Assembly (NCBI RefSeq): GCF_000331025.1
Contig: NC_020055.1
Location: 3,381,370-3,445,369, forward strand
Origin: Maridesulfovibrio hydrothermalis AM13 = DSM 14728
GTDB lineage: Bacteria; Desulfobacterota; Desulfovibrionia; Desulfovibrionales; Desulfovibrionaceae
Direction of reading: 5' to 3'
Length of the DNA: 64,000 nt
Shown piece after piece: positions 28,360-42,149 of this stretch (its first letter is position 1; each line of letters begins with the position of its first letter). A program made the translations under genes and the position numbers. The notes below the pieces were generated by a model. That model was not told the origin of the DNA and ran no database searches. It worked only from the letters and a program-made list of their open reading frames with translations.

Positions 28360-28650
28360 TTAAACTCCTTCGAAGAATTCGATTTTCTCGCCCGCCAAAA
28401 GCTTAACATAAGCTTTCTTGTAGCCGGACTGCTTGCCGACAACACGGCCGAACTTTCTGCGAAGACCGGGTCTTTTCCTTACGATACGCACGGAATCAAC
28501 CTTTACGTCAAAAGCAGATTCAACAGCTTTTTTGACTTCAGTCTTGTTGGCAGAAGGCAGCACATAAAAGGTAACCTGATTAGCGGTTTCCTTAATGTCA
28601 GTGGCCTTTTCCGAAATGACCGGTTTGATAAGAATCTGAGTATAGTCCAT
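28360..28650 (-). CDS. rplW: 50S ribosomal protein L23
   Basis: 96 residues. YTQILIKPVISEKATDIKE and FYVLPSANKTEVKKAVESAFDVKVDSV are diagnostic. It forms the docking site for trigger factor and SRP at the tunnel exit. Confidence 0.98.
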   Translation of the reverse strand: MDYTQILIKPVISEKATDIKETANQVTFYVLPSANKTEVKKAVESAFDVKVDSVRIVRKRPGLRRKFGRVVGKQSGYKKAYVKLLAGEKIEFFEGV

Positions 28651-28652
28651 GA

Positions 28653-29273
28653 CTATTTTAACCTCTCCTGCAGATCCTGTGCTGCATTCTCAAGCATAAC
28701 AACCTGACGATGGCGCAGAATGTCATAAACATTCAACTGGTCGGCAGAAATAAGCTTGATGCCAGGGATATTCCTCGCAGAAAGGAGGAGTTTATTATCA
28801 GCGTCCTTGACAACAATCAAGGCTTTATAGAGTCCGAGAGTTTCTGCAACGTCAGCGAAAAGCTTAGTTTTGATCTCGGGAAGGTCTATGCTTTTTACAA
28901 CCATCAGCTTCTCTTCACTGAGTTTGGAAGTAAGCGCCATTTTAAGAGCAAGTGCACGGACCTTTTTGTTTACCTTGAAGGAATAGTCACGGGGCTGGGG
29001 ACCGAAAGTGGTTCCACCACCACGCCACAGAGGTGAACGGGTGGAGCCTGCACGTGCACGGCCTGTGCCTTTCTGGCGCCAAGGCTTAGCACCGCCGCCT
29101 CGTTTCATGCCTCGAGTCTTCGTAGCATGTGTGCCGCTGCGTTTAGCAGCAAGCTGAGAGCGGACAACGAGGTGCAGGATTTCGGGCTTGACCGGAACTT
29201 CGAAAACTTCCGGAGCAAGATCCATACTCCCAACTTCCTTATTCGTTTGATCGTATATAGTAATGGTAGCCAT
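28653..29273 (-). CDS. rplD: 50S ribosomal protein L4
   Basis: 206 residues. The tunnel loop GTHATKTRGMKRGGGAKPWRQKGTGRARAGSTRSPLWRGGG is clear, with the globular C-terminal domain after it. L4 is the autoregulator of the S10 operon in some bacteria; no leader target was established here. Confidence 0.98.
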   Translation of the reverse strand: MATITIYDQTNKEVGSMDLAPEVFEVPVKPEILHLVVRSQLAAKRSGTHATKTRGMKRGGGAKPWRQKGTGRARAGSTRSPLWRGGGTTFGPQPRDYSFKVNKKVRALALKMALTSKLSEEKLMVVKSIDLPEIKTKLFADVAETLGLYKALIVVKDADNKLLLSARNIPGIKLISADQLNVYDILRHRQVVMLENAAQDLQERLK

Positions 29274-29284
29274 TTTTTATTCCT

Positions 29285-29917
29285 CTAGCTGGTCTTGCGG
29301 ATCATCACCAAGCCATTCTTGGGGCCGGGAACTTGTCCCTTGACCACGAGAACGTTTTCCTCGGTGCGAACGTCTACAACTTCAATGTTGGAAACTGTTA
29401 CCCGCTCGTTACCCATCTGACCGGGCATTTTTTTACCCTTAAAGACTTTACCAGGGAAAGTAGCGTGGCCGATTGAACCAGGAGAACGGTGTACCTTTTC
29501 AGCACCGTGAGACGCTCTGGAACCAGCAAAGTTCCAGCGCTTCATGACTCCCTGAAAACCCTTACCTTTGGAGGTGCCGGTTACTTTAACCTTTTCACCT
29601 GCGGTAAAGATATCAACAGAGATTTCCTGGCCAAGTTCATAGTCAGTTACGGACTCAAGTGGGAACTCACGAAGGTGACGGAAATAGCCTTTACCGGCTT
29701 TTTCCTGATGACCTTTGGAGGGCTTGTTCACTTTGCGCTCAGGCAGTGTGTCATAACCGATCTGGATGGCGTTGTAGCCTTCCTTGTCTTCAGTCTTAAC
29801 CTGAATGACAGGGCAAGGACCTACTTCGAGAACGGTGACAGGTACTATACTACCATCATCAGCGAACACGCGGGTCATGCCTAATTTTTTACCGAGTAAA
29901 CCGATAGTTTTTGCCAT
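29285..29917 (-). CDS. rplC: 50S ribosomal protein L3
   Basis: The start is the ATG at 29917, preceded by GGGGGG, giving 210 residues that open [17 protein letters not shown]. The frame runs further upstream to 30016, but that stretch overlaps rpsJ and is not L3-like. [25 protein letters not shown] is the signature loop reaching the peptidyl-transferase centre. Confidence 0.97.
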   Translation of the reverse strand: MAKTIGLLGKKLGMTRVFADDGSIVPVTVLEVGPCPVIQVKTEDKEGYNAIQIGYDTLPERKVNKPSKGHQEKAGKGYFRHLREFPLESVTDYELGQEISVDIFTAGEKVKVTGTSKGKGFQGVMKRWNFAGSRASHGAEKVHRSPGSIGHATFPGKVFKGKKMPGQMGNERVTVSNIEVVDVRTEENVLVVKGQVPGPKNGLVMIRKTS

Positions 29918-29927
29918 GATGACCCCC

Positions 29928-30245
29928 CTAGAGCTTAATTTCAACGTCAACGCCAGCTGGAAGGCTAAGCTTGCCGAGTGCGTCAACGGTCTGCTGGGTG
30001 GGTTCAAGAATGTCAAGCAGACGCTTGTGGATTCTCATCTCAAACTGCTCACGAGATTTTTTATCAACGTGTACAGATTTCTGTACTGTTGTTCTATGAA
30101 TCTGTGTGGGCAGAGGGATGGGACCTGCGATAGCAGCACCAGTATTGCGGGCAGTATCCACAATTTCAGTTACGGCCTTATCAAGGATACGATAATCGTA
30201 AGCCTTGAGCTTGATCCTAATTCGATCACTAGTCATCGAAACCAT
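29928..30245 (-). CDS. rpsJ: 30S ribosomal protein S10
   Basis: First gene of the S10 set, 105 residues from the ATG at 30245, which follows AGGAG by 7 nt. The open frame continues to 30287 without such a site. [16 protein letters not shown], the [10 protein letters not shown] loop and [16 protein letters not shown] are diagnostic. S10 also pairs with NusB in antitermination and can bind NusG, which is encoded in the same block. Confidence 0.97.
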   Translation of the reverse strand: MVSMTSDRIRIKLKAYDYRILDKAVTEIVDTARNTGAAIAGPIPLPTQIHRTTVQKSVHVDKKSREQFEMRIHKRLLDILEPTQQTVDALGKLSLPAGVDVEIKL

Positions 30246-30392
30246 AATAATACTCCTAATAAATTCAGAGACGGCCTTTACTTGCAACGGTAAGAAGGAT
30301 TGTGAGGTAATTCCTTCATAGCCTGGTATGGTCGTCCAGCCAGCATGCCGGACCTTATACCAAATCTCCGTGGTTTCCCGTTCGTTGACTCT

Positions 30393-30432
30393 TCAAAAAA
30401 AGAGCCTCCCGAACACATTGGGTTCGGGAGGC
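30393..30432 (-). terminator. Terminator between fusA and rpsJ
   Basis: An 11-bp GC-rich stem (30404-30414 with 30422-30432), a 7-nt loop, two spacer bases and a seven-T run on the minus strand. It separates rpsL-rpsG-fusA from the S10 set, so rpsJ should have its own promoter in 30246-30392. I found no convincing -35/-10 there. Confidence 0.85.
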
Positions 30433-30488
30433 ATACTGCTTTTTTCAAGCTGCTGTCAAGCAAATTCAGCTTATTTGTCGAAAATAAA

Positions 30489-32555
30489 CTAATTTTTATT
30501 GATCAGCTCTTCAGCGATAGAAGCAGGAACTGGCTCATAATGATCGAACTGCATAGTAAATGTAGCACGTCCTTGAGTCTTGGAACGAAGGTCGGTTGCG
30601 TAACCAAACATCTCGCTCAGAGGAACATCACATTTAACAACCTGTGCGTTCGCACGAGCTTCCATGCTGCCGACTTTACCACGACGACCGCTAAGGTCAC
30701 CCATAACGTCTCCGAGGTAGTCATCAGGAGTAACAACTTCAACAGCCATGATAGGCTCAAGAAGCTGAGGACCAGCTTTCTTTACTGCATCTTTCAGCGC
30801 CATAGAACCGGCGATGTAAAATGCCTGCTCAGAGGAGTCAACATCGTGATATGAACCATAAGTGAGTGTAGCCTTGATATCCACAAGAGGAAATCCGGCG
30901 ATAACACCGTTCTTCATGGCATCATGAATACCACGGTCAACAGCTGGAATATATTCTTTCGGGATAACCCCACCCTTAATCTCATCTTTAAACTCATATT
31001 CGCTTTCTTTGTTCGGCTCAATGGTGACGACAACATGTCCGTACTGCCCACGTCCACCGGACTGCTTAGCATATTTGAGGTTAGATTCGACGGCTTTGGT
31101 AATTGTTTCACGATAGGAAACACGGGGTGCACCGACATTTGCATTAACGTTGAATTCACGAAGCAGTCTGTCAACAATAACTTCGAGGTGAAGTTCGCCC
31201 ATACCTGCGATAAGAGTCTGCCCGGTTTCTTCGTCACCCTGGACGCGGAAACTGGGGTCTTCTTTAGCAAGCTTAGCAAGGCCCTGACTCAAAAGGTCAC
31301 GGTCAGCCTTGGTTTTAGGCTCAATTGCGACTTCGATAACCGGTTCAGGGATATCGAGAGATTCGAGAACAACGGGTTTTTTAAGTTCAGCAAGAGTGTC
31401 ACCGGTAGCCATAGTCTTGAGACCAACAGCTGCAACGATATCACCGGCAAAAGCCTCTTTAATTTCCTCACGCTTGTTAGCGTGCATCTTCAAGAGACGA
31501 CCGATACGCTCTTTTTTACCGCTGGCACCATTGATAAAAGTATCGCCTGAGACGATTTTACCAGAGTAGATGCGCAGAAAGGTAAGATGGCCGACGAAGG
31601 GGTCGGTCATGAGCTTGAAGGAAAGTGCTGCAAGAGGAAGGCTATCATCACAGGGACACTCAATCTTCTCATCATTATCGGGGTTGATACCGATCATGGG
31701 AGGAATATCGAGAGGTGAAGGGAGATAGTCAATTACAGCGTCAAGCAGAGGCTGAACACCCTTATTCTTGAATGCGGTACCGCAAAGAACAGGGCAAATT
31801 GTCAAGTTGATTGTAGCAGTACGAATACCTTTGACAATCTCTTCAACAGTCAGTTCCTCACCGCCGAGATATTTATCAAGAAGTTCTTCGTTTTCTTCAG
31901 CAATTGCTTCAATCAGTTCAAGGCGCATTTCTTCGTACTTGTCCTGATATTCAGCAGGGATTTCTTCAACAGAGTAATCCTTGCCCATAACATCAGTGTA
32001 GGTAAAAGCTTTACCTGTCACGAGGTCAATAGCACCTTTGTATTCATCTTCGGCACCGAGAGGGATCTGAAGAGGAACAGCTTTTGCTCCAAGACGGTCC
32101 TTGAGCATTTCTACACAACGGAAGAAATCTGCTCCGGTACGGTCCATCTTGTTGATGAAAGCCATACGGGGAACATTATACCTGTCAGCCTGACGCCATA
32201 CGGTCTCAGACTGAGGTTCAACGCCCGCTACAGCATCAAATACTGCTACAGCACCGTCAAGTACACGCAGTGCACGTTCAACTTCCATTGTGAAGTCAAC
32301 GTGACCGGGGGTATCAATAATGTTAATGCGGTGATCTTTCCAGTAGCAGGTTGTCGCAGCACTGGTGATAGTGATGCCACGTTCCTGCTCCTGAACCATC
32401 CAGTCCATAGTGGCTTCGCCATCATGAACTTCACCGATTTTATGAGAAACACCAGTATAAAATAGAATGCGTTCAGTAGTGGTAGTTTTTCCCGCATCAA
32501 TGTGGGCCATAATACCAATATTACGCTGTTTATCTCTTGAGACCTTTCTAGGCAC
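30489..32555 (-). CDS. fusA: Elongation factor G
   Basis: Ribosomal translocase GTPase, 688 residues in five domains. G motifs are [14 protein letters not shown] (G1), DTPGHVDFT (G3) and NKMDRTGAD (G4). The domain IV region has [14 protein letters not shown] and the C-terminus ends in [14 protein letters not shown]. It follows rpsG after 12 bp in the str order and is ended by a terminator. Confidence 0.98.
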   Translation of the reverse strand: MPRKVSRDKQRNIGIMAHIDAGKTTTTERILFYTGVSHKIGEVHDGEATMDWMVQEQERGITITSAATTCYWKDHRINIIDTPGHVDFTMEVERALRVLDGAVAVFDAVAGVEPQSETVWRQADRYNVPRMAFINKMDRTGADFFRCVEMLKDRLGAKAVPLQIPLGAEDEYKGAIDLVTGKAFTYTDVMGKDYSVEEIPAEYQDKYEEMRLELIEAIAEENEELLDKYLGGEELTVEEIVKGIRTATINLTICPVLCGTAFKNKGVQPLLDAVIDYLPSPLDIPPMIGINPDNDEKIECPCDDSLPLAALSFKLMTDPFVGHLTFLRIYSGKIVSGDTFINGASGKKERIGRLLKMHANKREEIKEAFAGDIVAAVGLKTMATGDTLAELKKPVVLESLDIPEPVIEVAIEPKTKADRDLLSQGLAKLAKEDPSFRVQGDEETGQTLIAGMGELHLEVIVDRLLREFNVNANVGAPRVSYRETITKAVESNLKYAKQSGGRGQYGHVVVTIEPNKESEYEFKDEIKGGVIPKEYIPAVDRGIHDAMKNGVIAGFPLVDIKATLTYGSYHDVDSSEQAFYIAGSMALKDAVKKAGPQLLEPIMAVEVVTPDDYLGDVMGDLSGRRGKVGSMEARANAQVVKCDVPLSEMFGYATDLRSKTQGRATFTMQFDHYEPVPASIAEELINKN

Positions 32556-32567
32556 AGTACACTCCGA

Positions 32568-33062
<495 letters not shown>

Positions 33063-33434
33063 CTATTTAGGACGCTTAGCGCCGTACTTGGAACGACCCT
33101 GACGACGATCTGCAACACCGGCGGTGTCAAGAGAGCCGCGAACAATATGGTAACGTACACCAGGTAAATCTTTTACACGACCACCACGGATGAGTACCAC
33201 GGAGTGTTCCTGCAAGTTATGACCTTCACCACCGATGTAAGCAGTTACTTCGATGCTATTGGTCAAACGTACACGTGCTACTTTACGCAGCGCGGAGTTA
33301 GGCTTCTTAGGTGTGGTTGTATACACTCTTGTGCATACGCCACGACGCTGGGGGCAAGCCTGAAGCGCAGGAGTTTTCTTACGCTTGAGCTGCTTTTCAC
33401 GCCCTTTTCTTATGAGCTGATTGATGGTTGGCAT
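33063..33434 (-). CDS. rpsL: 30S ribosomal protein S12
   Basis: 123 residues. [32 protein letters not shown] and [17 protein letters not shown] are present. The decoding-site lysines are in place, so no streptomycin-resistance change is visible. It follows rpoC after 154 bp that holds no clear promoter or terminator. Confidence 0.98.
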   Translation of the reverse strand: MPTINQLIRKGREKQLKRKKTPALQACPQRRGVCTRVYTTTPKKPNSALRKVARVRLTNSIEVTAYIGGEGHNLQEHSVVLIRGGRVKDLPGVRYHIVRGSLDTAGVADRRQGRSKYGAKRPK

Positions 33435-33588
33435 GAACCCTCCAATTTATATTTATTTGCAAAGACCGACGCAGTTAGACTAATATTTCAGATTTTGTCA
33501 AGAACAAACTGAAACATCTCTGTTAAAATTACAAGTCAGGTTGCAACGACCTGCCTGTAAAAATGCTAACCGCGTACTGGCGCCGGCA

Positions 33589-36500
33589 CTATCTATCGTT
33601 AACGAGCAGAGGCTCATCTTCAAGTTCTTCAAGGAACTTATCAGCACGTTCAGGTTGATCAGGTACGATTACTCCTGTGCGCGCATATTTACGGAAACCA
33701 GTTCCCGCAGGAATCAGACGTCCGACAATAACGTTTTCTTTCAGTCCGCGCAGATAATCTTTTTTGCCGCTCAAGGATGACTCGGTAAGAACCTTGGTCG
33801 TCTCCTGAAAAGATGCAGCAGAGATAAATGACGCTGTAGAAAGGGAAGCCTGAGTGATACCCAGAACATGTGTCTGGGAAGTAGCCGGCTTAAGTCCATT
33901 ATTGACAGCTTCCAAGTTAGTTTCCATGAACCGCTGCTTGTCCACCTGTTCGCCCACAAGAAAATGGGTCTCGCCGGGATCAACGACGCTGACCTTCTTG
34001 AGCATCTGGCGGACAATAACTTCGATGTGCTTATCGTTAATTCCAACACCCTGAAAGCGGTAAACATCCTGAATTTCTTCAACTAGAAATCGTGCAAGAA
34101 ACTTCTCGCCTTTGACTTTCAGAATATCATGAAGTTCAGGCAGTCCTTCAGTCATCAAATCTCCAGCTTCAACAAAGTCGCCTTCCTGAGCTGTTATATG
34201 ACGTCCTTTAGGTACCAAATATTCTTTAGTATCACCTACTTCAGGGGTAACAACTATTTTGCGCTTGCCTTTGGATTCAGCCCCATAGGAGACCACACCA
34301 TCAATCTCCGAAATGATTCCAAGTTCCTTTGGTTTGCGCACTTCAAACAACTCCGCAACTCTCGGCAGACCACCAACAATATCTTTGGTCTTGGATGTTT
34401 CGCGAAGTTTACGTGCGATAATATCACCAGCATTGATGATAGTACCGTCTTTAACCATCAAAATCGCACCTACAGGCAATGGATATATCGCTTTAAGCGT
34501 AGATCCGGGACGGGACAGAGGCTCACCGTCTTCACCGCAGATGGAAATAGAAGGTTTAAAGTTTGTGGTCCGGTATTCCTGAATTGTGTATGTAGCCTGA
34601 TTAGTGGCTTCATCAATTCTTTCCTGAAAAGTTTTACCTTCAACAAGGTCGGTAAACTTAACCAAGCCGGTAACGTCTGTGATGAAGGGTTCTGCAAGCG
34701 GATCCCACTCAGCCAACACGGTTCCTTGAGTGATCTGCTGCCCTTCTTCAACGTAAAGTTTAGCACCGAGTGGCAGAACGTACTTTTCACGTTCTCTGCC
34801 CTGCTCGTCTACGATAGCAATCTGGCAGCTCTTTCCGAGAACCATCTGATCGCCATCTACATTACGTACAGAGCGCATACGGGTAAGAACAACAGAACCG
34901 TTATGCTGTGCTTCAAAAGATGACTGTTCAATTTCACGACTTGCGGTACCACCAATATGGAAAGTACGCATTGTAAGCTGTGTTCCAGGCTCACCAATCG
35001 ACTGTGCTGCAATAATACCGACAGTTTCACCGACATTTACTATATGTCCTCTCGCAAGATCACGTCCGTAACACATGGCACAAACACCGTGTTTACTGCG
35101 ACAGGTAAGCGGCGAACGCACAATCATTGAGTTAATACCGTTGTCATCAACGATTTTAGCGTAATGTTCGTCAATCAATGAATTGGCAGGAACAAGAATC
35201 TCGCCAGTCTCTTCCTTGACGATATCGTGAATTGTGACACGACCAAGCACCTTTTCGGCCAGTCTTTCCTTGATCTCTCCACCTTTAATATAGTGGGTAA
35301 GTTCAAGGCCGTCCACTGTGCGGCAATCGTGCTCAGAAACAGTAACGTCCTGTACAACATCGACCAGACGACGGGTAAAGTAACCGGAGTTAGCAGTTTT
35401 CAGAGCAGTATCTGCCAGCCCCTTACGAGCACCATGAGTTGAGTTGAAGTACTGAAGAACCGACAGACCTTCACGAAAAGATGAAGTAATCGGAGTTTCA
35501 ATAATCTCACCAGAAGGCTTGGCCATAAGACCACGCATACCAGCAAGCTGTCTCATCTGATCCTGGTTACCACGAGCTCCAGAATGAGCCATCATGAAAA
35601 CCGGGTTGAAACTGGAGTTGGTCTGCTGTTTGCCTGTCTTGGGGTCAACCAGAATATCGGTCGACATCTCACGGGTCATTTCAGTTGAAACATCGTTGGT
35701 AACTTTAGTCCAGACGTCGATAACTTTATTGTATTTCTCAGTACGGGTAATAATACCTTCACGGTACTGAGCTTCAATATTTTCAACTTCACCATAAGCA
35801 GCCTCAAGCAGACCGGCTTTTGCTGCCGGAATGGTCAAGTCTTTAACACCAATGGTGATTGCTGCTCTGGTTGCATGCTCGTACCCGAGATCTTTAAGGC
35901 GGTCACAAAGAATGACTGTGGCCTTGCTGCCTGCGGTACGGTATGCATTTGAAACAAGTCCTGCAATATTCTTTTTGGTCATAACTTTGTTAGCATATTC
36001 AAACCCCATTCCTTCAGGAACGAGTTCACCAACAAGAATACGGCCGGCGGTAGTGTCAACAATTTTGCCTTCAACTTTAACTTTGATGGCAGCATGCAGA
36101 CTGATCACCTGTGCATCGAGAGCAGCAATTACTTCCCACGGTGCGGTGAAAGTCATGCCTTCACCTTTTGCAAAAGAACGTTCAACGGTCAGATAGTACA
36201 GACCCAAAACGATATCCTGCGAAGGATTGATGATCGGCTGACCATTTGCAGGGGACAAAATATTGTTTGATGACATCATCAGAACGCGACACTCAATCTG
36301 TGCTTCCACGGAAAGAGGAACGTGAACAGCCATCTGGTCACCGTCAAAGTCAGCGTTATAAGCAGAACATACCAACGGATGAAGCTGAATGGCCTTACCT
36401 TCAACGAGAGTCGGTTCAAATGACTGAATACCAAGTCTATGCAGTGTTGGAGCACGGTTAAGCATGATGGGGTATTCACGAACTACATCGTCAAGAATAT

Positions 36501-37746
36501 CCCACACGACCAAGTCTTCGCGTTCAACCATTTTTTTAGCACTTTTAATGGTTGTTGCAATTTCCCGGCGTTCGAGTTCTGCATAGATGAAAGGTTTAAA
36601 CAACTCCAGAGCCATCTTCTTTGGAAGGCCGCACTGATGAAGTTTAAGCTTCGGACCGACAACAATAACTGAACGACCAGAATAGTCGACACGTTTACCA
36701 AGCAGGTTCTGACGAAAACGCCCCTGCTTACCCTTAATCATGTCAGACAAGGATTTCAAAGGACGACCATTAGTACCGGTGATAGCCCGGCCACGGCGAC
36801 CGTTATCAAACAGAGCATCAACAGATTCCTGCAACATCCTTTTTTCATTGCGGATAATGATATCAGGTGCACCAAGCTCGATAAGGCGCTTGAGGCGGTT
36901 GTTTCTATTGATTACACGGCGATAAAGATCGTTAAGGTCGGAAGTTGCAAAGCGTCCGCCGTCAAGTGGGACAAGAGGGCGAAGCTCAGGTGGAATGACT
37001 GGAATAACATCCATGATCATCCACTGGCAGTTGTTACCGGACTCAAGGAATGCCTCAACGATTTTGAGACGCTTGGTCAGCTTCTTCTTCTTGGTCTGTG
37101 AACGTGTGGTCAAAGACTCTTCACGAAGTTCTGTTCTAAGAGTGGGCATGTCGATCTGAGCCAGCAGACCTTTAATGGTTTCTGCCCCCATTCCCACACC
37201 GATAGCATCTTCGCCATAGTGGTCGATAACCTGAAAATATTGATCTTCAGAAATAATCTGATACTGCTTGAGCGGAGTTTCACCAGGCTCAAGGACTATA
37301 TATGAGTCAAAGTACAGAACCTTCTCAAGATCGGCCATGGTGATATCCAGCAGGGTACCGATCTTTGAAGGAAGAGTTTTCAGGAACCAGATATGGGCAA
37401 CAGGAGCTGCAAGCTCAATATGGCCCATGCGTTCGCGTCTGACTTTAGAGGCAATAACTTCAACACCGCATTTTTCACAAACAATGCCGCGGTGTTTCAT
37501 GCGTTTATACTTACCGCAGTTACACTCGTAGTCTTTTACAGGTCCGAAAATCTTAGCACAGAAAAGACCATCTCTCTCAGGCTTGAAAGTTCTGTAGTTG
37601 ATGGTCTCGGGCTTCTTAACTTCACCGAAAGACCATTCTCTGATCTTCTCTGGAGAAGCAATGGAAATCTGAATACCTTTGAGGCCACGTCCAGCGAGGC
37701 CTGCACCGGATGTTCTACGCATAGTGAACAATTCGTCCAGACTCAT
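33589..37746 (-). CDS. rpoC: RNA polymerase beta' subunit
   Basis: 1385 residues from the ATG at 37746 ([10 protein letters not shown]), which follows AAGGGG. The frame extends 15 codons further without support. The N-terminal zinc site ([20 protein letters not shown]), the catalytic [12 protein letters not shown], the bridge/trigger region and the second zinc site (CRTVDGLEL, later [13 protein letters not shown]) are seen. The gap to rpoB is 62 bp. Confidence 0.98.
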   Translation of the reverse strand: MSLDELFTMRRTSGAGLAGRGLKGIQISIASPEKIREWSFGEVKKPETINYRTFKPERDGLFCAKIFGPVKDYECNCGKYKRMKHRGIVCEKCGVEVIASKVRRERMGHIELAAPVAHIWFLKTLPSKIGTLLDITMADLEKVLYFDSYIVLEPGETPLKQYQIISEDQYFQVIDHYGEDAIGVGMGAETIKGLLAQIDMPTLRTELREESLTTRSQTKKKKLTKRLKIVEAFLESGNNCQWMIMDVIPVIPPELRPLVPLDGGRFATSDLNDLYRRVINRNNRLKRLIELGAPDIIIRNEKRMLQESVDALFDNGRRGRAITGTNGRPLKSLSDMIKGKQGRFRQNLLGKRVDYSGRSVIVVGPKLKLHQCGLPKKMALELFKPFIYAELERREIATTIKSAKKMVEREDLVVWDILDDVVREYPIMLNRAPTLHRLGIQSFEPTLVEGKAIQLHPLVCSAYNADFDGDQMAVHVPLSVEAQIECRVLMMSSNNILSPANGQPIINPSQDIVLGLYYLTVERSFAKGEGMTFTAPWEVIAALDAQVISLHAAIKVKVEGKIVDTTAGRILVGELVPEGMGFEYANKVMTKKNIAGLVSNAYRTAGSKATVILCDRLKDLGYEHATRAAITIGVKDLTIPAAKAGLLEAAYGEVENIEAQYREGIITRTEKYNKVIDVWTKVTNDVSTEMTREMSTDILVDPKTGKQQTNSSFNPVFMMAHSGARGNQDQMRQLAGMRGLMAKPSGEIIETPITSSFREGLSVLQYFNSTHGARKGLADTALKTANSGYFTRRLVDVVQDVTVSEHDCRTVDGLELTHYIKGGEIKERLAEKVLGRVTIHDIVKEETGEILVPANSLIDEHYAKIVDDNGINSMIVRSPLTCRSKHGVCAMCYGRDLARGHIVNVGETVGIIAAQSIGEPGTQLTMRTFHIGGTASREIEQSSFEAQHNGSVVLTRMRSVRNVDGDQMVLGKSCQIAIVDEQGREREKYVLPLGAKLYVEEGQQITQGTVLAEWDPLAEPFITDVTGLVKFTDLVEGKTFQERIDEATNQATYTIQEYRTTNFKPSISICGEDGEPLSRPGSTLKAIYPLPVGAILMVKDGTIINAGDIIARKLRETSKTKDIVGGLPRVAELFEVRKPKELGIISEIDGVVSYGAESKGKRKIVVTPEVGDTKEYLVPKGRHITAQEGDFVEAGDLMTEGLPELHDILKVKGEKFLARFLVEEIQDVYRFQGVGINDKHIEVIVRQMLKKVSVVDPGETHFLVGEQVDKQRFMETNLEAVNNGLKPATSQTHVLGITQASLSTASFISAASFQETTKVLTESSLSGKKDYLRGLKENVIVGRLIPAGTGFRKYARTGVIVPDQPERADKFLEELEDEPLLVNDR

Positions 37747-37808
37747 TAATATACCCCTTACTTGAAAAGGTTTATTTAGTCGCGGGGCCATTTAAGGCCC
37801 CGCGTTCA

Positions 37809-40800
37809 TTATTTCTTTGTGTCGGAGGAATCTTCCCCGGTGTCCTGAAGCAAGTTAACATCAAGGCCCAGAGACATAAGCTCTTTGACCAACACGTTAA
37901 ATGATTCAGGCAGTCCGGCTTCAAGGAAGTTATCTCCCTTGACGATCTTCTCGTACATTTTGACACGACCGGTGACGTCATCAGACTTGACGGTGAGGAA
38001 CTCCTGAAGCAGGTAGGCAGCGCCATATGCTTCAAGTGCCCATACTTCCATCTCCCCGAGACGCTGTCCACCGAACTGGGCCTTACCACCGAGAGGCTGC
38101 TGGGTAACCAGCGAGTAAGGACCGGTGGAACGAGCATGAATCTTTTCATCAACGAGATGATGCAGCTTGAGGATGTACATGACACCGACAGTTACACGGT
38201 TGTGAAAAGGTTCTCCGGTACGTCCATCATATAGAGTTACTTTACCGTCATCGGGAATACCGGTCTTGCTAACCAGATCCCAAATTTCGTCTTCAGTAGC
38301 TCCATCAAAAACAGGAGTCTTAGTTACAATTCCCTCACGGGCCTTGTTGACTGCCAGTCTGAACTCTTCATCATCTAATGAATCAATAAGTTCATAAACA
38401 TCTTCGGATTCAAAAGTATCCTTGATTTCCTGACGGATAACACTAAGAGCTTCACCTGTATCGAGCATCTTCGCGAACTTTTGTCCTAGTGCAAGTGCTC
38501 CCCAGCCCAGATGAGTTTCCATAATCTGCCCGATGTTCATACGAGATGGAACACCAAGCGGGTTCAGTACTATATCAACAGGGGTTCCGTCATCAAAGAA
38601 CGGTAAGTCCTGTTCGGGCAGGATGCAGGAAACAACACCTTTGTTACCATGACGTCCGGCCATTTTATCACCAACGCTGAGCTTACGCTTAACGGCAATG
38701 TAGACCTTGACCATTTTGATAACACCGGGAGGCAGATCATCACCTTCAGTGACTTTCTCACGCTTAACATCATAGATGCCTTTGATTACGCGGATCTGCT
38801 TATCGTATTCAGCAAGAAGCTGTCTTACTGCTTCGTTAACATCTTTATCTGCAAACAGCCCACCGAGCTTCTTAAGCGGAACTTCCGCAAGAATTTCTTC
38901 AGTAATGGTATGTCCTGCTTCAGCAAGAACTTCACCCTTTCTGCGCCCCATAAGGGTTTGAGCTATCTGTTTATTAGTAACAATCGCATTAATCTTGGCA
39001 CGAGTCTTAATGGTGAGAGATTCAATGTGCTTGCTTTCTTTCATATCATGCTTAGCAAGCTCGAAATCTTCGATGGCCTTGGTACGGTCATCTTTTTCAC
39101 CGGATCTGCGATTGAATACTTTTACATCTACAATAGTACCTTCGATTCCCGGCGGCACTTTGAGAGAGGTATTTTTTACGTCACGAGCTTTGTCTCCAAA
39201 AATGGCTCTAAGAAGCTTTTCTTCAGGAGTAAGCTGTGTCTCCCCTTTAGGAGTGATTTTTCCGACAAGAATATCATCGGGAGAAATGCGCGCTCCCAGA
39301 CGAATGATTCCGCATTCGTCAAGATTGCTGAGCATATCTTCACTCACGTTGGGGATGTCACGAGTGACTTCTTCGGGTCCGAGTTTAGTGTCACGGGCAA
39401 CGAGTTCAAACTCCTCAATATGAACTGAGGTGAAAACGTCTTCCTTAACAACACGCTCGGAAATGAGGATGGAATCCTCAAAGTTATATCCACACCAAGG
39501 CATGAAAGCTACGAGCAGGTTCTTACCAAGAGCAAGCTCCCCATCTTTAATACCGGGACCATCAGCAAGGACGTCGCCCTTTTTGACTCTAGTTCCGATA
39601 GGAAGTCTGGGGCGTTGTCCGTAGCAGGAGTTCTGGTTGGACTTATGCCATTTCTGAAGTTCGTAATGCTTAGTTCCGCCAGTTTCATCAAGAATACCGT
39701 CATCATATCTGAGGATAAGGCGCTCTGCATCAACGTAATCGATGTAACCATCATGTTCTGCAAGAAGGCAACTTCCGGAATCCTGTGCAACGTTAGCTTC
39801 CATTCCTGTTCCAACCAGAGGCTGGGAGGTTTTAAGAAGCGGCACAGCCTGACGCTGCATGTTAGATCCCATGAGTGCACGGTTAGCATCATCATGCTCA
39901 AGAAACGGAATCAGCGCAGCTGAAACCGATACGGTCTGACTCGGGCTGATATCCATGAGTGTTACGTCTTCACGAGCCATCATGGAAACATCACCGTTAC
40001 GGCGAGAGGTAACCAAGGGGTTGGCAAAGGAACCATTTTCGTCAATCGGCGCGTTAGCCTGAGCAACTACGTGACCAACTTCTCTGGTGGCATCATAGTA
40101 AAGAATTTCATCAGTCATAGTGGAATCTTTGATTGTCCTGTAAGGACTTTCAATGAATCCGAAGTCATTGACCTTTGAATATGTGGTCAAAGAAACAATC
40201 AGACCAATGTTCGGTCCTTCAGGGGTCTCAATAGGGCAGATTCTACCGTAGTGAGAAACATGAACATCTCGAACTTCGAATCCTGCACGTTCGCGGGTAA
40301 GACCACCGGGTCCAAGTGCAGAAAGTCTGCGCTTGTGAGTAACCTCAGAAAGAGGGTTGGTCTGGTCCATGAACTGGGACAACTGAGATGTTCCGAAGAA
40401 CTCTTTAAGCACAGCAGCAACAGGTTTTGGATTGATGAGGTCGTGAGGCATGAGCGTTGCCACTTCTTGAAGGCTCATGCGCTCCTTGATGGCTCTTTCC
40501 ATGCGTACCAGACCGATTCTGTACTGGTTTTCAACCAGCTCACCGACCGGACGTACACGCCTGTTACCGAGGTTATCAATATCATCAGCAGGGCCGTGAC
40601 TGTCTTTAAGCCTGCAAAGAAGCAGAACAGCTTGCAGAATGTCTTCGTTTGTAAGTGTTCTAAGCTCCAGAGGAGTATCTACACCGAGACGAGCATTCAA
40701 TTTATAACGACCAACACTGGAAAGGTCATAATAGTCAGAGCTGCGGAATAAATTCTCAAAGAAATTAGCTGCAATTTCTGCTGTAGGAGGAGAACTCGGG

Positions 40801-41912
40801 CGCAATCTGCGGTAAATCTCAATCTGAGCAGACTCAACATCCGTGCTTTTATCGAGCATGAGAGAGTCGCGCAGAGAAGAAGAAACTTCAGCACCTATGG
40901 TGTGAAGTACCTTAACTTCTTTGAGGCCTACTTCCAAGATTCTTTCGAAGATTTCTTCAGTGATTTCATCAGCGGCTTCGGCAATTACTTCTCCGGTATC
41001 CGGATCTATAATATCACAAGCAGCAAACTGAGATACGATACACTTAGGATCAACTTCGATGTATTCAACTCCGCCACGAACCAGTTTTTTCCAGCCGAAC
41101 TTAGTAATGGGCTTATCACGCTCAACGATGGTTTTGCCATCTTCAAGAGTAAGGTCAACCCAAGCTGTTTCTTTACGGTACTGATTCTCGACAACTTTAC
41201 GACGAACAATGTGACGGTCAATTTTGTATTCTTCAACATTATAATAATAGTCGAGAATATCTTTTTTGGAAAGTCCCATTGCTTTGAGCAGAACAGTCGC
41301 AGGCATTTTGCGCCGTCTGTCGATACGTACATAAAGAATGTCTTTATGGTCAAAATCGAAATCCAGCCATGAGCCGCGCATGGGAATAATTCTGCAGCTG
41401 TAAAGAACTTTGCGGCTGGTATGAGTTTTACCGGAATCATGTTCAAAGATGATACCGGGGGAACGCTGCAACTGGTTTACGATTACACGTTCAGTCCCAT
41501 TTATAATAAATGTACCCTGCTCACTCATGAGCGGTACAGTTCCGAAATAGATATCCTGCTCTTTAATGTCGCGGATAGTCCTGCTTTCGGTTTCCTCGTC
41601 TACATCAAAAACGACAAGACGGACCTTGATACGAATAGGAGCTTCATAAGTCAGCCCCTTGGCAATACACTCGTCCATATCGTATTTAGGCTCGCCTATG
41701 TCATAACTGACATATTCAAGACTTGCAGTTTTATTGAAGTCTTCAATCGGAAAAACCGAACGGAAAACCCCTTCTAGACCGACATCGGACCTGCTGGCAG
41801 GTGCTACGCCTTCCTGAAGAAATTTCTTGAAGGAATCCACCTGCAATTCAAGCAAGTGGGGAATCGGTAATGTGACTTTGATCTTTCCAAATATTTTTCT
41901 GAGCTGACCCAT
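37809..41912 (-). CDS. rpoB: RNA polymerase beta subunit
   Basis: 1367 residues. The rifampicin-site segment [18 protein letters not shown] followed by [14 protein letters not shown] is of sensitive type. [26 protein letters not shown] and the C-terminal [25 protein letters not shown] are all present. It is preceded by 301 bp containing a hairpin and a TTGACA promoter candidate. Confidence 0.98.
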   Translation of the reverse strand: MGQLRKIFGKIKVTLPIPHLLELQVDSFKKFLQEGVAPASRSDVGLEGVFRSVFPIEDFNKTASLEYVSYDIGEPKYDMDECIAKGLTYEAPIRIKVRLVVFDVDEETESRTIRDIKEQDIYFGTVPLMSEQGTFIINGTERVIVNQLQRSPGIIFEHDSGKTHTSRKVLYSCRIIPMRGSWLDFDFDHKDILYVRIDRRRKMPATVLLKAMGLSKKDILDYYYNVEEYKIDRHIVRRKVVENQYRKETAWVDLTLEDGKTIVERDKPITKFGWKKLVRGGVEYIEVDPKCIVSQFAACDIIDPDTGEVIAEAADEITEEIFERILEVGLKEVKVLHTIGAEVSSSLRDSLMLDKSTDVESAQIEIYRRLRPSSPPTAEIAANFFENLFRSSDYYDLSSVGRYKLNARLGVDTPLELRTLTNEDILQAVLLLCRLKDSHGPADDIDNLGNRRVRPVGELVENQYRIGLVRMERAIKERMSLQEVATLMPHDLINPKPVAAVLKEFFGTSQLSQFMDQTNPLSEVTHKRRLSALGPGGLTRERAGFEVRDVHVSHYGRICPIETPEGPNIGLIVSLTTYSKVNDFGFIESPYRTIKDSTMTDEILYYDATREVGHVVAQANAPIDENGSFANPLVTSRRNGDVSMMAREDVTLMDISPSQTVSVSAALIPFLEHDDANRALMGSNMQRQAVPLLKTSQPLVGTGMEANVAQDSGSCLLAEHDGYIDYVDAERLILRYDDGILDETGGTKHYELQKWHKSNQNSCYGQRPRLPIGTRVKKGDVLADGPGIKDGELALGKNLLVAFMPWCGYNFEDSILISERVVKEDVFTSVHIEEFELVARDTKLGPEEVTRDIPNVSEDMLSNLDECGIIRLGARISPDDILVGKITPKGETQLTPEEKLLRAIFGDKARDVKNTSLKVPPGIEGTIVDVKVFNRRSGEKDDRTKAIEDFELAKHDMKESKHIESLTIKTRAKINAIVTNKQIAQTLMGRRKGEVLAEAGHTITEEILAEVPLKKLGGLFADKDVNEAVRQLLAEYDKQIRVIKGIYDVKREKVTEGDDLPPGVIKMVKVYIAVKRKLSVGDKMAGRHGNKGVVSCILPEQDLPFFDDGTPVDIVLNPLGVPSRMNIGQIMETHLGWGALALGQKFAKMLDTGEALSVIRQEIKDTFESEDVYELIDSLDDEEFRLAVNKAREGIVTKTPVFDGATEDEIWDLVSKTGIPDDGKVTLYDGRTGEPFHNRVTVGVMYILKLHHLVDEKIHARSTGPYSLVTQQPLGGKAQFGGQRLGEMEVWALEAYGAAYLLQEFLTVKSDDVTGRVKMYEKIVKGDNFLEAGLPESFNVLVKELMSLGLDVNLLQDTGEDSSDTKK

Positions 41913-42106
41913 CGTATCCTCATCAAGTGAGAAGGTTAGGGTTGGAATGAAGCAATTTGACGAACATCAACCACTAAGATTTAATTATAAGTCAAAAAGT
42001 GCAAGATAAACAAAGGGCGGCAGAACAATTTTGCCTATGTGAGAAATTTTTAATGTTTACTTTGAGAACGCTAGTTGATCCGGCTGCGCCTTTTCCGAAT
42101 CTTCTC

Positions 42107-42134
42107 AAAATAATTGATAAGGCAATTTTGTCAA
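42107..42134 (-). promoter_or_regulatory. Promoter candidate for rpoB-rpoC
   Basis: A perfect TTGACA (42129-42134), a 16-bp spacer and TATTTT (42107-42112) on the minus strand, 15 bp after the rplL-rpoB hairpin. Confidence 0.5.
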
Positions 42135-42149
42135 TCTTTTTAACAGCGA

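Noticed and set aside
29918-30016. N-terminal extension of L3
   Set aside because: The extra codons overlap rpsJ, and a normal ribosome site and start lie at 29917.
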